Assembly (NCBI GenBank): GCA_046765875.1
Contig: JBKPSJ010000156.1
Coordinates: forward strand, 1 to 21,035
From: DASRHY01 sp046765875
Lineage (GTDB): Bacteria > Actinomycetota > Actinomycetes > Propionibacteriales > Kribbellaceae
DNA: 21,035 nucleotides
Direction: 5' to 3'
Positions 1-6,756 of this stretch are shown in pieces; the first letter of the stretch is position 1; the number at the start of each line of letters is the position of its first letter. The notes under the pieces were generated by a model. The model was given only the letters and a program-made list of their open reading frames with translations. It was not told the DNA's origin and did not search any database. The position numbers were made by a program, and so were the translations under genes.

Positions 1-939
1 GATCGTGTCGCCGAAGTCGTACGCGTAGGTGCCCTGGGTCAGCGATGGGCACGCGGCCGGCTCCACCGCACGGATCACCGGCGCCATCCGCCCGGCCCAC
101 TTCTCGCGCAGGAACGGGAACGCCAGGCCGCCGAAGTTCGAGCCACCACCGGTGCAGCCGACCAGCAGGTCCGGCGTCTCACCGACCTTGGCGAGCTGGA
201 GCAGCGCCTCCTCGCCGATCACGGTCTGGTGCAGCAGCACGTGGTTGAGCACGCTTCCGAGCGCGTAGTTGGTGTCCGCATTCTGTGCCGCGACCTCCAC
301 CGCCTCGCTGATCGCGATCCCGAGCGACCCGGTCGAGTCCGGGTCCTGGGCGAGGATCTTGCGGCCGGCCTCGGTCAGGTCCGACGGGCTCGGGTGCACG
401 GTCGCGCCGAAGACCTCCATCATCACCTTGCGGTACGGCTTCTGGTCGTACGACGCCCGGACCTGCCAGACCTCGCACTCGACGCCGTACTGCGCACACG
501 CGAAGGCGAGTGCGGTACCCCACTGGCCGGCGCCGGTCTCGGTGGTGAGCTTCCGGATCCCCGCCTTGGCGTTGTAGTAGGCCTGCGGTATGGCGGTGTT
601 CGGCTTGTGCGAGCCGGCCGGGGACACGCCCTCGTACTTGTAGTAGATCCGTGCGGGGGTGTCGAGCGCCTTCTCCAGCCGGTACGCGCGGTACAACGGC
701 GACGGCCGCCACAACCGGTACACGTCGAGGACCTCGCCGGGGATGTCGATGTACTGGTCGGCGCTGACTTCCTGCCCGATCAGATCCATCGGGAACAGCG
801 GCGACAGATCGTCCGGCCCGACCGGCTGGCCGGTGCCCGGGTGCAGCACCGGTGGCGGCGGGGTCGGCAGATCGTGCAGCAGGTTGTACCAGCGGGTCGG
901 CAGTTCGTCCTCGGACAGCAGGATCTTCGTCGGGCTCAT
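1..939 (-). CDS. trpB: TrpB2-like PLP-dependent tryptophan synthase beta chain (3' end cut by window edge)
   Basis: Tryptophan synthase beta subunits condense indole with L-serine to make tryptophan, using PLP in the cytoplasm. The 313 visible residues carry the family landmarks: the PLP lysine in SHKPN (K112), the ETGAGQWG stretch (about 134-141), and the glycine-rich phosphate loop GCTGGGSNFGG (about 261-271). The long N-terminal region before the lysine (about 110 residues, with LIGQEVSADQYIDIPGEV) is typical of the TrpB2 branch, whose members are usually about 420-450 residues, so roughly the last quarter lies outside the window. The start is an ATG on the minus strand at 939. No trpA is next to it; the neighbour is a divergent SMP-30 gene 114 bases away. 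TrpB2 proteins are often stand-alone indole-salvage enzymes or serine-deaminase-like, so a role in trp biosynthesis is not certain. Confidence 0.9.
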   Translation of the reverse strand, partial: MSPTKILLSEDELPTRWYNLLHDLPTPPPPVLHPGTGQPVGPDDLSPLFPMDLIGQEVSADQYIDIPGEVLDVYRLWRPSPLYRAYRLEKALDTPARIYYKYEGVSPAGSHKPNTAIPQAYYNAKAGIRKLTTETGAGQWGTALAFACAQYGVECEVWQVRASYDQKPYRKVMMEVFGATVHPSPSDLTEAGRKILAQDPDSTGSLGIAISEAVEVAAQNADTNYALGSVLNHVLLHQTVIGEEALLQLAKVGETPDLLVGCTGGGSNFGGLAFPFLREKWAGRMAPVIRAVEPAACPSLTQGTYAYDFGDTI

Positions 940-1053
940 GCGGGCAACGTACGCCCGTTCGCAGTCAACGATCCACCATGCCTGGATCTGTCGATTCGAC
1001 CGAGTCGCATTCGTGTAGGCGGTGAGACGATCCCAACACGAGGAGTTGCGGAG

Positions 1054-1908
1054 ATGACCGAGATACTGCTGACCGGGCTGAAGATCGGTGAGTCGGCGCG
1101 CTGGCACGACGAGCGGCTGTGGCTGTCGAACTGGGGTACGCACGACGTGCTCGCGGTCGACGCCGATGGCAAGACAGACCTGATGGCGACTGTGCCGGCG
1201 ACCATCCCGTTCTCGATCGACTGGCTGCCCGACGGGCGCCTGCTGATCGTGTCAGGGCCCCAGGGCCGGCTGCTGCGCCAGGAGCCCGACGGTTCCCTGG
1301 TCGATCACGCCGACTTGTCCGGCGCGGGGCTGAACGAGATCGTTGTTGCGCCGAACGGGAACGTGTACGTCAACGGCGGCACTGACTTCCACCCCGACGA
1401 GGGCGCCGCGCCCGGGTTCGTACTGCTGATCACCCCGGACGGGACGGTACGCCGGGTGGCCGAGCAGATCGCGTTCCCGAACGGGATGGCGATCACCGCG
1501 GACGGGTCGACGCTGATCGTCGCCGAGTCGTTCGCGAGCCTGCTGACCGCCTTCGACATCGAGTCCGACGGCACGCTGTCGGGCCGGCGGGTCTGGGCGC
1601 CCGTAACCGGTGACGGGATCTGCCTGGACGCAGACGGAGCGGTCTGGTCACCGGGCTGGAGCGAGACCGGCGGCCCGGCCTGCCTGCGGATCGCCGAGGG
1701 CGGCGAGATCCTCGACACCGTTCCGCTCGAGCACTTCGGCTTCGCCTGCACGCTGGGCGGCGACGACGGCCGGACCCTGTTCATCCTCACCGCGGACTGG
1801 CACATGCAGGAGGGCTTCGAGGACAACATCGAGCGCCTGACGACCGGCCCCGAGACCGGCCGGGTGCTCACCACCCGCGCTCCCGCCCCGCACGCCGGCC
1901 GTCCCTAG
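1054..1908 (+). CDS. SMP-30/gluconolactonase/LRE family hydrolase
   Basis: A 284-residue six-bladed beta-propeller protein of the SMP-30/gluconolactonase family, which hydrolyses lactones or organophosphate-like esters using one divalent metal ion. Candidate metal ligands by family pattern are E13 (GESARW), N143 (PNGMAI) and D187 (GDGICLDADG), with N94 as a possible further active-site residue. No signal peptide is seen, so it is probably cytoplasmic. The reading frame stays open far upstream of 1054, but the ATG at 1054 is preceded by a clear AGGAG at 1041-1045, and the protein begins directly with the family's first blade (ILLTGLKIGESARW). The upstream stretch is antisense to the trpB-like gene. 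It converges with the GNAT gene; the 12-bp palindrome CCTGAGCTCAGG (1913-1924) sits at the junction and could act as a weak terminator. The substrate cannot be told from the sequence. Confidence 0.88.
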   Translation: MTEILLTGLKIGESARWHDERLWLSNWGTHDVLAVDADGKTDLMATVPATIPFSIDWLPDGRLLIVSGPQGRLLRQEPDGSLVDHADLSGAGLNEIVVAPNGNVYVNGGTDFHPDEGAAPGFVLLITPDGTVRRVAEQIAFPNGMAITADGSTLIVAESFASLLTAFDIESDGTLSGRRVWAPVTGDGICLDADGAVWSPGWSETGGPACLRIAEGGEILDTVPLEHFGFACTLGGDDGRTLFILTADWHMQEGFEDNIERLTTGPETGRVLTTRAPAPHAGRP

Positions 1909-1919
1909 AGTTCCTGAGC

Positions 1920-2435
1920 TCAGGTGCCGACCGTGGTGCTGCGCCGTTCGATGGCGATCACGTCGCGCCAGGTGCCGGCCATGGGCCCGTACGTCATGAG
2001 GCCGACCCGCTCGCGGGTGCCGACGGTACGGAAGCCGATGGCGTGGTGGAGGGCCAGGCTGGCGGTGTTCTCGGGGAAGATGCCGGTCTGGATGGTCCAG
2101 ATCCCGGCTCGTTCGGTGTCGTCGATGAGGGCCTGGAGCAGGTGCCGGCCAACACCGCGGCCGCGTGCGTCGCCGGCGACGTAGATGGAATGCTCGACGA
2201 CGCCGCGGTAGACGGCACGGCCGGACACGTAGGTGACCGCGACCCAGCCGAGCGCGGCGCCGGAGGCGTCGACGGCGAGCAGGCGATGGCCGCGGAGCCG
2301 GGTCGCGTCGAACTCGTCCCAGCTCGGCGGCTCATCGGTGAAGGTGGCGTGGCCGCTCGCGATCCCTTCGGCGTAGATGCGGTGCACGGCCGGCCAGTGA
2401 TCCCGGGTGAACGCGACGACTGCGACGTCGTTCAT
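1920..2435 (-). CDS. arsN1: GNAT N-acetyltransferase of the PAT/Bar type, probable ArsN1
   Basis: A 171-residue acetyl-CoA-dependent N-acetyltransferase. The acetyl-CoA loop RGRGVGRHLL is at about 91-100 and the C-terminal PENTASLALHHAIGFRTVG signature at about 121-139. The N-terminal pattern IYAEGIASGHATF matches phosphinothricin/methionine sulfoximine acetyltransferases. Its start codon overlaps the stop of arsC in an ATGA, so the two are translationally coupled. ArsN1 is a PAT-like GNAT found in ars operons that acetylates the amino group of arsinothricin, an arsenic analogue of phosphinothricin. The context therefore favours ArsN1 over a general glufosinate or methionine sulfoximine acetyltransferase. 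The enzyme class is seen in the sequence; the arsenical substrate is inferred from the neighbour. Confidence 0.82.
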   Translation of the reverse strand: MNDVAVVAFTRDHWPAVHRIYAEGIASGHATFTDEPPSWDEFDATRLRGHRLLAVDASGAALGWVAVTYVSGRAVYRGVVEHSIYVAGDARGRGVGRHLLQALIDDTERAGIWTIQTGIFPENTASLALHHAIGFRTVGTRERVGLMTYGPMAGTWRDVIAIERRSTTVGT

Positions 2436-2845
2436 CGCGTCGTCGGCGTGCCGGTCAGCTGGTTCAGGAGTTGGTCGACGCGGCCGCGGATGTCGTCGCG
2501 GACCTGGCGTACGACCTCGATGGGCCGGCCCGCGGGGTCGGCGAGCTCCCAGTCTTCGTACCGCTTGCCGGGATAGATCGGGCAGGTATCGCCACAGCCC
2601 ATGGTGATGACGACGTCGCTGTCCTGGACGTCCTGGTTCTGCAGGAGTTTCGGTGTGTTGCCCGTGATGTCGATGCCGACCTCACGCATCGCTTCGACGG
2701 CGACGGGGTTGATATTGTCGGCGGGTTCGGATCCCGCCGAGCGGATGTCGACGGTGTCGCCGGCCAGGTAGCGCAGCCACCCGGCCGCCATCTGGGACCG
2801 GCCGGCGTTGTGGATGCAGACGAACAGAACGCTTGGTTTGCTCAC
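2432..2845 (-). CDS. arsC: Arsenate reductase ArsC (low-molecular-weight phosphatase fold)
   Basis: Reduces arsenate to arsenite in the cytoplasm. The 137-residue protein has the LMW-PTPase P-loop CIHNAGRS at 10-17 (nucleophile C10, R16), and the TMGCGDTCPIYPG stretch at about 81-93 with C84 and C88. It also has the DWELADPAG segment at about 98-106 that supplies the acid residue. Actinobacterial members of this group can use mycothiol/mycoredoxin or thioredoxin; the sequence alone does not decide. The start is GTG at 2845 with GGGAG about seven bases upstream. It follows the remains of an ArsR gene by 24 bases and overlaps the downstream acetyltransferase by four bases. No ArsB or ACR3 arsenite pump lies in the window, so export would depend on another transporter, possibly the divergent MFS protein or an unlinked pump. 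Confidence 0.93.
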   Translation of the reverse strand: MSKPSVLFVCIHNAGRSQMAAGWLRYLAGDTVDIRSAGSEPADNINPVAVEAMREVGIDITGNTPKLLQNQDVQDSDVVITMGCGDTCPIYPGKRYEDWELADPAGRPIEVVRQVRDDIRGRVDQLLNQLTGTPTTR

Positions 2846-2869
2846 AGGGTTGCTCCCGCGGTGGACGTT

Positions 2870-3004
2870 TCAGACGTTGGCGGCGGCGTCGGGGACCGCT
2901 AGGAGGGTCGCGAGCCACTTCAGCCGGTCGGGCACCGGCCAGTAGTAGACCCAAGTTCCACGGCGTTGGCAATCGACCGGGCCGGCTGCCCGCCCTAGCC
3001 ACCG
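2870..3004 (-). pseudogene. arsR: ArsR/SmtB-family repressor relic (C-terminal part only)
   Basis: Read on the minus strand, the stretch ending at the TGA at 2870-2872 gives VDCQRRGTWVYYWPVPDRL followed by KWLATLLAV. This is the beta-wing and last helix of an ArsR/SmtB repressor (family pattern: REAGLV-x2-RREGTWVYY). Immediately upstream the frame reads PRWLGRAAG, which still vaguely resembles the recognition-helix segment (KVLREAG). Before that there is no dimerisation helix, no metal-binding cysteine motif and no proper start, because the divergent MFS gene starts at 3033. A whole ArsR is about 100-120 residues; only about 40 are recognisable here. The position directly upstream of arsC is where an ars repressor belongs. 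An unknown short protein is the alternative. Confidence 0.6.
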
Positions 3005-3032
3005 CGGCCCTCGACCGGCAAGAGTCGGCCTG

Positions 3033-4352
3033 GTGAGTGCTGTCACGGCGGGTGGGCGGTCGGCGTCGGGCGCTACGTACGGGGTGCTGCTGGGGCTGGC
3101 CGTGCTGGACGCGACCGGATACAGCCTGATCGCGCCGGTCCAGCCCGCCCTGGCCGAGCAGACCGGCGCGAGCACGACCGTCATGGGCCTGTTCGTGGCC
3201 ACGTTCCCGCTCGGCATGATCGCCGGGTTCGCGGCCGGCGGATACGCCGTGCGGCGTACATCGCCGGTGGCGATCATCTGGGCCGGGCTCGCGCTCATCG
3301 CCGCCGGAACCTGCAGCTTCGTCGTCGCCACGGATCTGGCCGCCCTCGTGCCCGGCCGGCTGGTCATGGGTCTCGGATCGGGATTCCTGTGGCTGGGTAT
3401 CGCGTTCGCCACGCTGGCCGCCTGGCCCGGCCAGGAGTACGTGTCCATGAGCCGGGTCTTCGCCGCTTACTCCGTCGGCGGCCTTCTCGGTCCATTGCTC
3501 GGCGCACTGCCCGGAGTGCGTGCACCCTTCGCCGCCTATCTCGTACTCACCGTCGCGGCTGCCTTGTGCGCGGCCGCGCTCCGGGTACCCAGCGCGGTCC
3601 GGCCGTTGGCCGATCGCCGGGTCTTGCGTACGTGGGGGTTCGCAGCGGCCAGTGTCGGGATCGCCTTCGCCGTTCTCGCACTCGGCACGCTCGAAGGTGT
3701 CATGCCGCTGCACTTCGGCACGCTGCTCACCCAGCCGCAGATGGGATGGCTCTACGCGGCCGCTTCGGTCCTGGTGGCTGCGGCCGCCGCCCTCGCCGCT
3801 CGGGTCCGGCCGCGTCGAGCCCTGCTGTCGTCCACAGTCCTGATCGTCGCCGGATTCGCAGCGGTCGGCGCCAGCCAGACCGTCTGGATCTGGCTGGTCG
3901 CGCTGGCCGTCGCCGGGACCGGGATCGGCCTGGCCAACACCGGTTCGGTCGGCGTACTGCTCGACGCCGTGCCGACCGAACGGATCGTGACCGCGATGGT
4001 GCTCTGGTCGCAGATCGGCATCCTCGGCTACCTGCTCGCACCGGCTCTCGGAGGCCCTGTCGCGGACGCCTACGGCTACCCGGCCGTCACCTGGATGCTG
4101 GCCATCGCGGCTGCCGTCACCGTGATCACCCTCGTCATCTCACGCCGGACGAGGAAGTCCCCAACCCATGGACTACCTCGGCAGGAAGCCGATCGTGCAG
4201 TCGATATCGATGGGGAGGGAGATGACTCGCCCACCCCCGATTCCACCCGGGAAGAAGCGGACGAGGTCAAACATGACGATGACGATGACGACGACGATGA
4301 CGCGCCGTTCGGTGGCGAAGACCCCGCCAACGGAGCCGATGATCCCCGCTGA
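3033..4352 (+). CDS. MFS transporter with acidic poly-aspartate C-terminal tail
   Basis: A 439-residue major facilitator protein of the 12-helix drug/metabolite exporter type. About 12 hydrophobic segments fill residues 8-368, and the cytoplasmic loop between helices 2 and 3 is AGGYAVRRTSPVAII, a weak version of MFS motif A. After the last helix (VTVITLVIS) there is an unusual 70-residue hydrophilic tail (about 369-439) rich in Asp/Glu, with a run of nine aspartates after a Lys-His pair. Most MFS proteins end soon after helix 12. The start is GTG at 3033, with only a weak AAGAG upstream. It is divergent from the arsR relic, arsC and acetyltransferase genes and may export an arsenical or its acetyl form, which is inference only. 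Codon choice in the tail is less GC-biased than in the membrane part, so the tail could be a later addition. Confidence 0.82.
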   Translation: MSAVTAGGRSASGATYGVLLGLAVLDATGYSLIAPVQPALAEQTGASTTVMGLFVATFPLGMIAGFAAGGYAVRRTSPVAIIWAGLALIAAGTCSFVVATDLAALVPGRLVMGLGSGFLWLGIAFATLAAWPGQEYVSMSRVFAAYSVGGLLGPLLGALPGVRAPFAAYLVLTVAAALCAAALRVPSAVRPLADRRVLRTWGFAAASVGIAFAVLALGTLEGVMPLHFGTLLTQPQMGWLYAAASVLVAAAAALAARVRPRRALLSSTVLIVAGFAAVGASQTVWIWLVALAVAGTGIGLANTGSVGVLLDAVPTERIVTAMVLWSQIGILGYLLAPALGGPVADAYGYPAVTWMLAIAAAVTVITLVISRRTRKSPTHGLPRQEADRAVDIDGEGDDSPTPDSTREEADEVKHDDDDDDDDDAPFGGEDPANGADDPR

Positions 4353-4406
4353 CAGCGCCGTGCACCGCGGTCGTCTCACCCAGCTGCGGAAATAGGTGGC
4401 GATCTC

Positions 4407-4443
4407 AACGAGTTCATTAGCATAGGCTAACGACAGACTCGTT
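4407..4443. promoter_or_regulatory. Nested inverted repeat, candidate MarR operator
   Basis: Upstream of the exporter/marR operon lie an outer pair AACGAGT (4407-4413) / ACTCGTT (4437-4443) and an inner pair TTAGC (4417-4421) / GCTAA (4426-4430). The site is AT-richer than its surroundings and ends 15 bases before the start codon at 4459. MarR-family repressors usually bind such dyads in front of their own operon; binding here is inferred. Confidence 0.4.
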
Positions 4444-4458
4444 CGAGAGAGGTAGCGC

Positions 4459-6273
4459 ATGGCGTACAAGTGGATCGCCCTGTCCAACACGACGCTGGGC
4501 ATCCTGCTCGCCACCGTCAACCAGTCGATCGTGATCATCTCGCTGCCGGCGATCTTCCGCGGCATCGGACTGGACCCGCTCGCCCCCGGCAACACCAGTT
4601 ATCTGCTGTGGATGCTGATGGGCTATCTGCTGGTGTCCGCGGTGCTGGTGGTCACGCTCGGCCGGCTCGGCGACATGCTCGGCCGGGTCCACATCTACAA
4701 CCTCGGCTTCGCGGTGTTCACCGTCGCCTCGATCCTGCTGTCGCTGGTACCGTTCTCCGGCTCCCAGGGCGCGGTGTGGCTGATCGCCTGGCGGATCGTG
4801 CAGGGGATCGGCGGCGCGATGCTGATGGCCAACTCGACCGCGATCCTCACCGACGCGTTCCCCGCGACCGAGCGTGGTATGGCGCTGGGGATCAACCAGG
4901 TGGCCGCGCTGGCCGGCTCGTTCATCGGCCTTGTCGCCGGTGGGCTGCTGTCGGAGTGGGACTGGCGGCTGGTGTTCCTGGTCAGCGTTCCGCTCGGCGT
5001 ACTCGGGACGATCTGGTCGTACCACTCGTTGAAGGAGACCGCGGTACGCCGGACCGTGCAGATCGACTGGTGGGGCAACCTCACCTTCGCGGTCGGGCTG
5101 ACCGGTCTGCTGGCCGCGATCACCTACGGCATCCAGCCGTACGGCGGGCACACCGAGGGCTGGACGAATCCGTGGGTGCTGGCCGGCATGTTCGGCGGCG
5201 CGGCGCTGCTGGTCGTGTTCGTCTGGATCGAGTCGCGGGTGCCGGCGCCGATGTTCTCGCTGGGCCTGTTCATGATCCGGGCCTTCGCGGCCGGCAACAT
5301 CGCCAACCTGGCCTCCTCGATCGCGCGCGGTGGGATGCAGTTCATGCTGATCATCTGGCTGCAGGGGATCTGGCTGCCGCTCCACGGGTACGACTTCGAG
5401 CAGACTCCGTTGTGGGCCGGCATCTACCTGTTGCCGCTGACAGCGGGCTTCCTCGCGGCCGGTCCGCTGGCCGGGCGGCTGTCCGACCGGCACGGTGCCC
5501 GGATCCTGTCGACCGGCGGGCTCGTCCTGGTCGGGGCGACCTTCATCGGGCTGCTGACGCTGCCGATCGACTTCCCCTACTGGGCGTTCGCGCTGCTGGT
5601 CGCACTAAACGGCATCGGCTCCGGCCTGTTCTCCGCGCCGAACACCGCCTCGGTGATGAGCAGCGTGCCGGCCTCCGAGCGCGGTGCGGCCGCCGGGATG
5701 GGTTCGACGTTCATGTCGGCCGGCACGGTGCTGTCGATCGGCGTGTTCTTCTCGCTGCTGATCGCCGGGCTGGCCCGGTCGCTGCCGACGACGCTCGGCT
5801 CCGGGCTGCAGGCGGCCGGGGTGCCCGCGGACGCGGCCGAACGAGCGGCCACGCTGCCGCCGGTCGGATCGGTGTTCGCGGCGTTCCTCGGCTACAACCC
5901 GGTCCAGGCGTTGCTCGGCCCGCAGGTGCTGGCGTCGATGCCGGCCGACAAGGCGGCCCAGATCACCGGTCAGGGGTTCTTCCCGCGGTTGATCTCGGCG
6001 CCGGTGCACCACGGACTGCTGGTGGTCTTCGTCGCGGCTGCCGGCCTCGCGCTGATCGGCGCGCTGGCGTCGGCGCTGCGGGGCGACCGCTACATCCACG
6101 CGGACAACCACGCACCCGCCATCGTGCCCGCGACGCAACGGGTGGCCGCCAACGGTCAGGCGCTCGCAGCGGACGAACTTCCGGCCACGATCGGCGATGC
6201 CGCGGTGACCGAGACCTCGGCGCCACCGACCGCCGCCGCTTGCGCGGAGGTGTCTGGCAGGCTGGAGCGATGA
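4459..6273 (+). CDS. DHA2-family MFS drug exporter (14 helices)
   Basis: A 604-residue major facilitator protein of the drug:H+ antiporter-2 type (EmrB/QacA-like), expected to export hydrophobic compounds across the inner membrane. It opens with the helix-1 pattern TTLGILLATVNQSIVIISLPAIFRG and has motif A as LGRLGDMLGRVHIYNLGF (about 73-90). About 14 hydrophobic segments are visible, and the hydrophilic C-terminal tail of about 60 residues looks unstructured. The usual LDxTIVNVALP of DHA2 helix 1 reads VNQSIVIISLP, a variant I associate with actinobacterial members. The start is ATG at 4459 with GAGAGG six bases upstream. Its stop overlaps the marR start (ATGA at 6270-6273), so exporter and regulator form one operon, presumably induced by the exported compound. 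The substrate is unknown. Confidence 0.93.
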   Translation: MAYKWIALSNTTLGILLATVNQSIVIISLPAIFRGIGLDPLAPGNTSYLLWMLMGYLLVSAVLVVTLGRLGDMLGRVHIYNLGFAVFTVASILLSLVPFSGSQGAVWLIAWRIVQGIGGAMLMANSTAILTDAFPATERGMALGINQVAALAGSFIGLVAGGLLSEWDWRLVFLVSVPLGVLGTIWSYHSLKETAVRRTVQIDWWGNLTFAVGLTGLLAAITYGIQPYGGHTEGWTNPWVLAGMFGGAALLVVFVWIESRVPAPMFSLGLFMIRAFAAGNIANLASSIARGGMQFMLIIWLQGIWLPLHGYDFEQTPLWAGIYLLPLTAGFLAAGPLAGRLSDRHGARILSTGGLVLVGATFIGLLTLPIDFPYWAFALLVALNGIGSGLFSAPNTASVMSSVPASERGAAAGMGSTFMSAGTVLSIGVFFSLLIAGLARSLPTTLGSGLQAAGVPADAAERAATLPPVGSVFAAFLGYNPVQALLGPQVLASMPADKAAQITGQGFFPRLISAPVHHGLLVVFVAAAGLALIGALASALRGDRYIHADNHAPAIVPATQRVAANGQALAADELPATIGDAAVTETSAPPTAAACAEVSGRLER

Positions 6274-6755
6274 CGCGGACCACCGCTCCGGCCGCGACCG
6301 GGACCGAACAGCTCGCCGATACCGACCTGGCCGAGCTGGCGGAGCTGGCTGAACTCGCCGGGCGACTGCGCGTCGCGACCGGCCTGCTGGTCCGGCGGCT
6401 ACGCCAGAACGACCCCGGGCACCTGTCGCCGGCAAAGCTCTCCGCGCTGCTCACCATCGAGGCCGGCGGGCCGATCCGCAGCGGCGATCTGGCCGCCCGG
6501 GAGAACGTCGCCGCGCCGACCATGACGAGGTTGATCGGCGTCCTGGCCGAGGCCGACCTTGTTACCCGCGGCCCGGATCCGTCCGATGCCCGCGGCTCGC
6601 TGGTCACACTGTCGCCGGCCGGTAAGGCCGCGCTCGAGGCGGTCCGCCGCGAACGCACCAGCGTGCTGGTCGCCCGGCTGCGCCGGCTGTCCGACGAGCA
6701 GCGGTCCGCGCTGGCCGCCGCGCTCCCGGCCCTCGAGGCCCTCCTCGAGGAATGA
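6270..6755 (+). CDS. MarR-family transcriptional regulator
   Basis: A 161-residue winged-helix regulator. The helix-turn-helix and wing cover about residues 52-115: LSPAKLSALLTIEAGGPIRS, then DLAARENVAAPTMTRLIGVLA as the DNA-reading part. The wing has DPSDARGSLVTLSPAG, matching the MarR wing pattern DxRD/GxxVxLTxxG. Flanking helices would form the dimer interface. The N-terminus carries a short LAELAELAELA repeat encoded by three near-identical 9-base units. It is translationally coupled to the exporter gene (4-base overlap) and most likely represses that operon through the dyad at 4407-4443. It converges on the aminotransferase gene, with only one base between the two stop codons, so no conventional terminator fits between them. 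Confidence 0.92.
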   Translation: MTRTTAPAATGTEQLADTDLAELAELAELAGRLRVATGLLVRRLRQNDPGHLSPAKLSALLTIEAGGPIRSGDLAARENVAAPTMTRLIGVLAEADLVTRGPDPSDARGSLVTLSPAGKAALEAVRRERTSVLVARLRRLSDEQRSALAAALPALEALLEE

Positions 6756-6756
6756 T

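Noticed and set aside
229..1053. Long in-frame extension upstream of the SMP-30 gene
   Set aside because: It lies antisense to the trpB-like gene, its product is Arg/His/Val-rich without domain features, and a good ribosome site marks the ATG at 1054.
1913..1924. Perfect palindrome CCTGAGCTCAGG between two converging genes
   Set aside because: It is too short and lacks a loop and T-run, so I do not list it as a terminator, though it may contribute to one.
2682..3713. Minus-strand open frame covering the start of arsC and the MFS gene
   Set aside because: It is the shadow of the MFS and arsC genes; only the separate frame ending at 2870 shows recognisable ArsR sequence.
4273..4305. Short regular repeat that could suggest a CRISPR or satellite
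   Set aside because: It is a simple GAT/GAC triplet run coding for Asp inside the MFS gene, with no spacers.
4173..4595. Minus-strand open frame with a hydrophobic stretch (VIVVVIVIVMF) that looks like a small membrane protein
   Set aside because: The hydrophobic run is only the complement of the GAT/GAC repeat in the MFS tail, the frame crosses the operator region and the next gene's start, and no ribosome site or homology is seen.
4417..6658. Several long minus-strand open frames opposite the DHA2 exporter and marR
   Set aside because: They are stop-free antisense frames expected at high GC; their products are Arg/Gln/Asp-rich and match no family.
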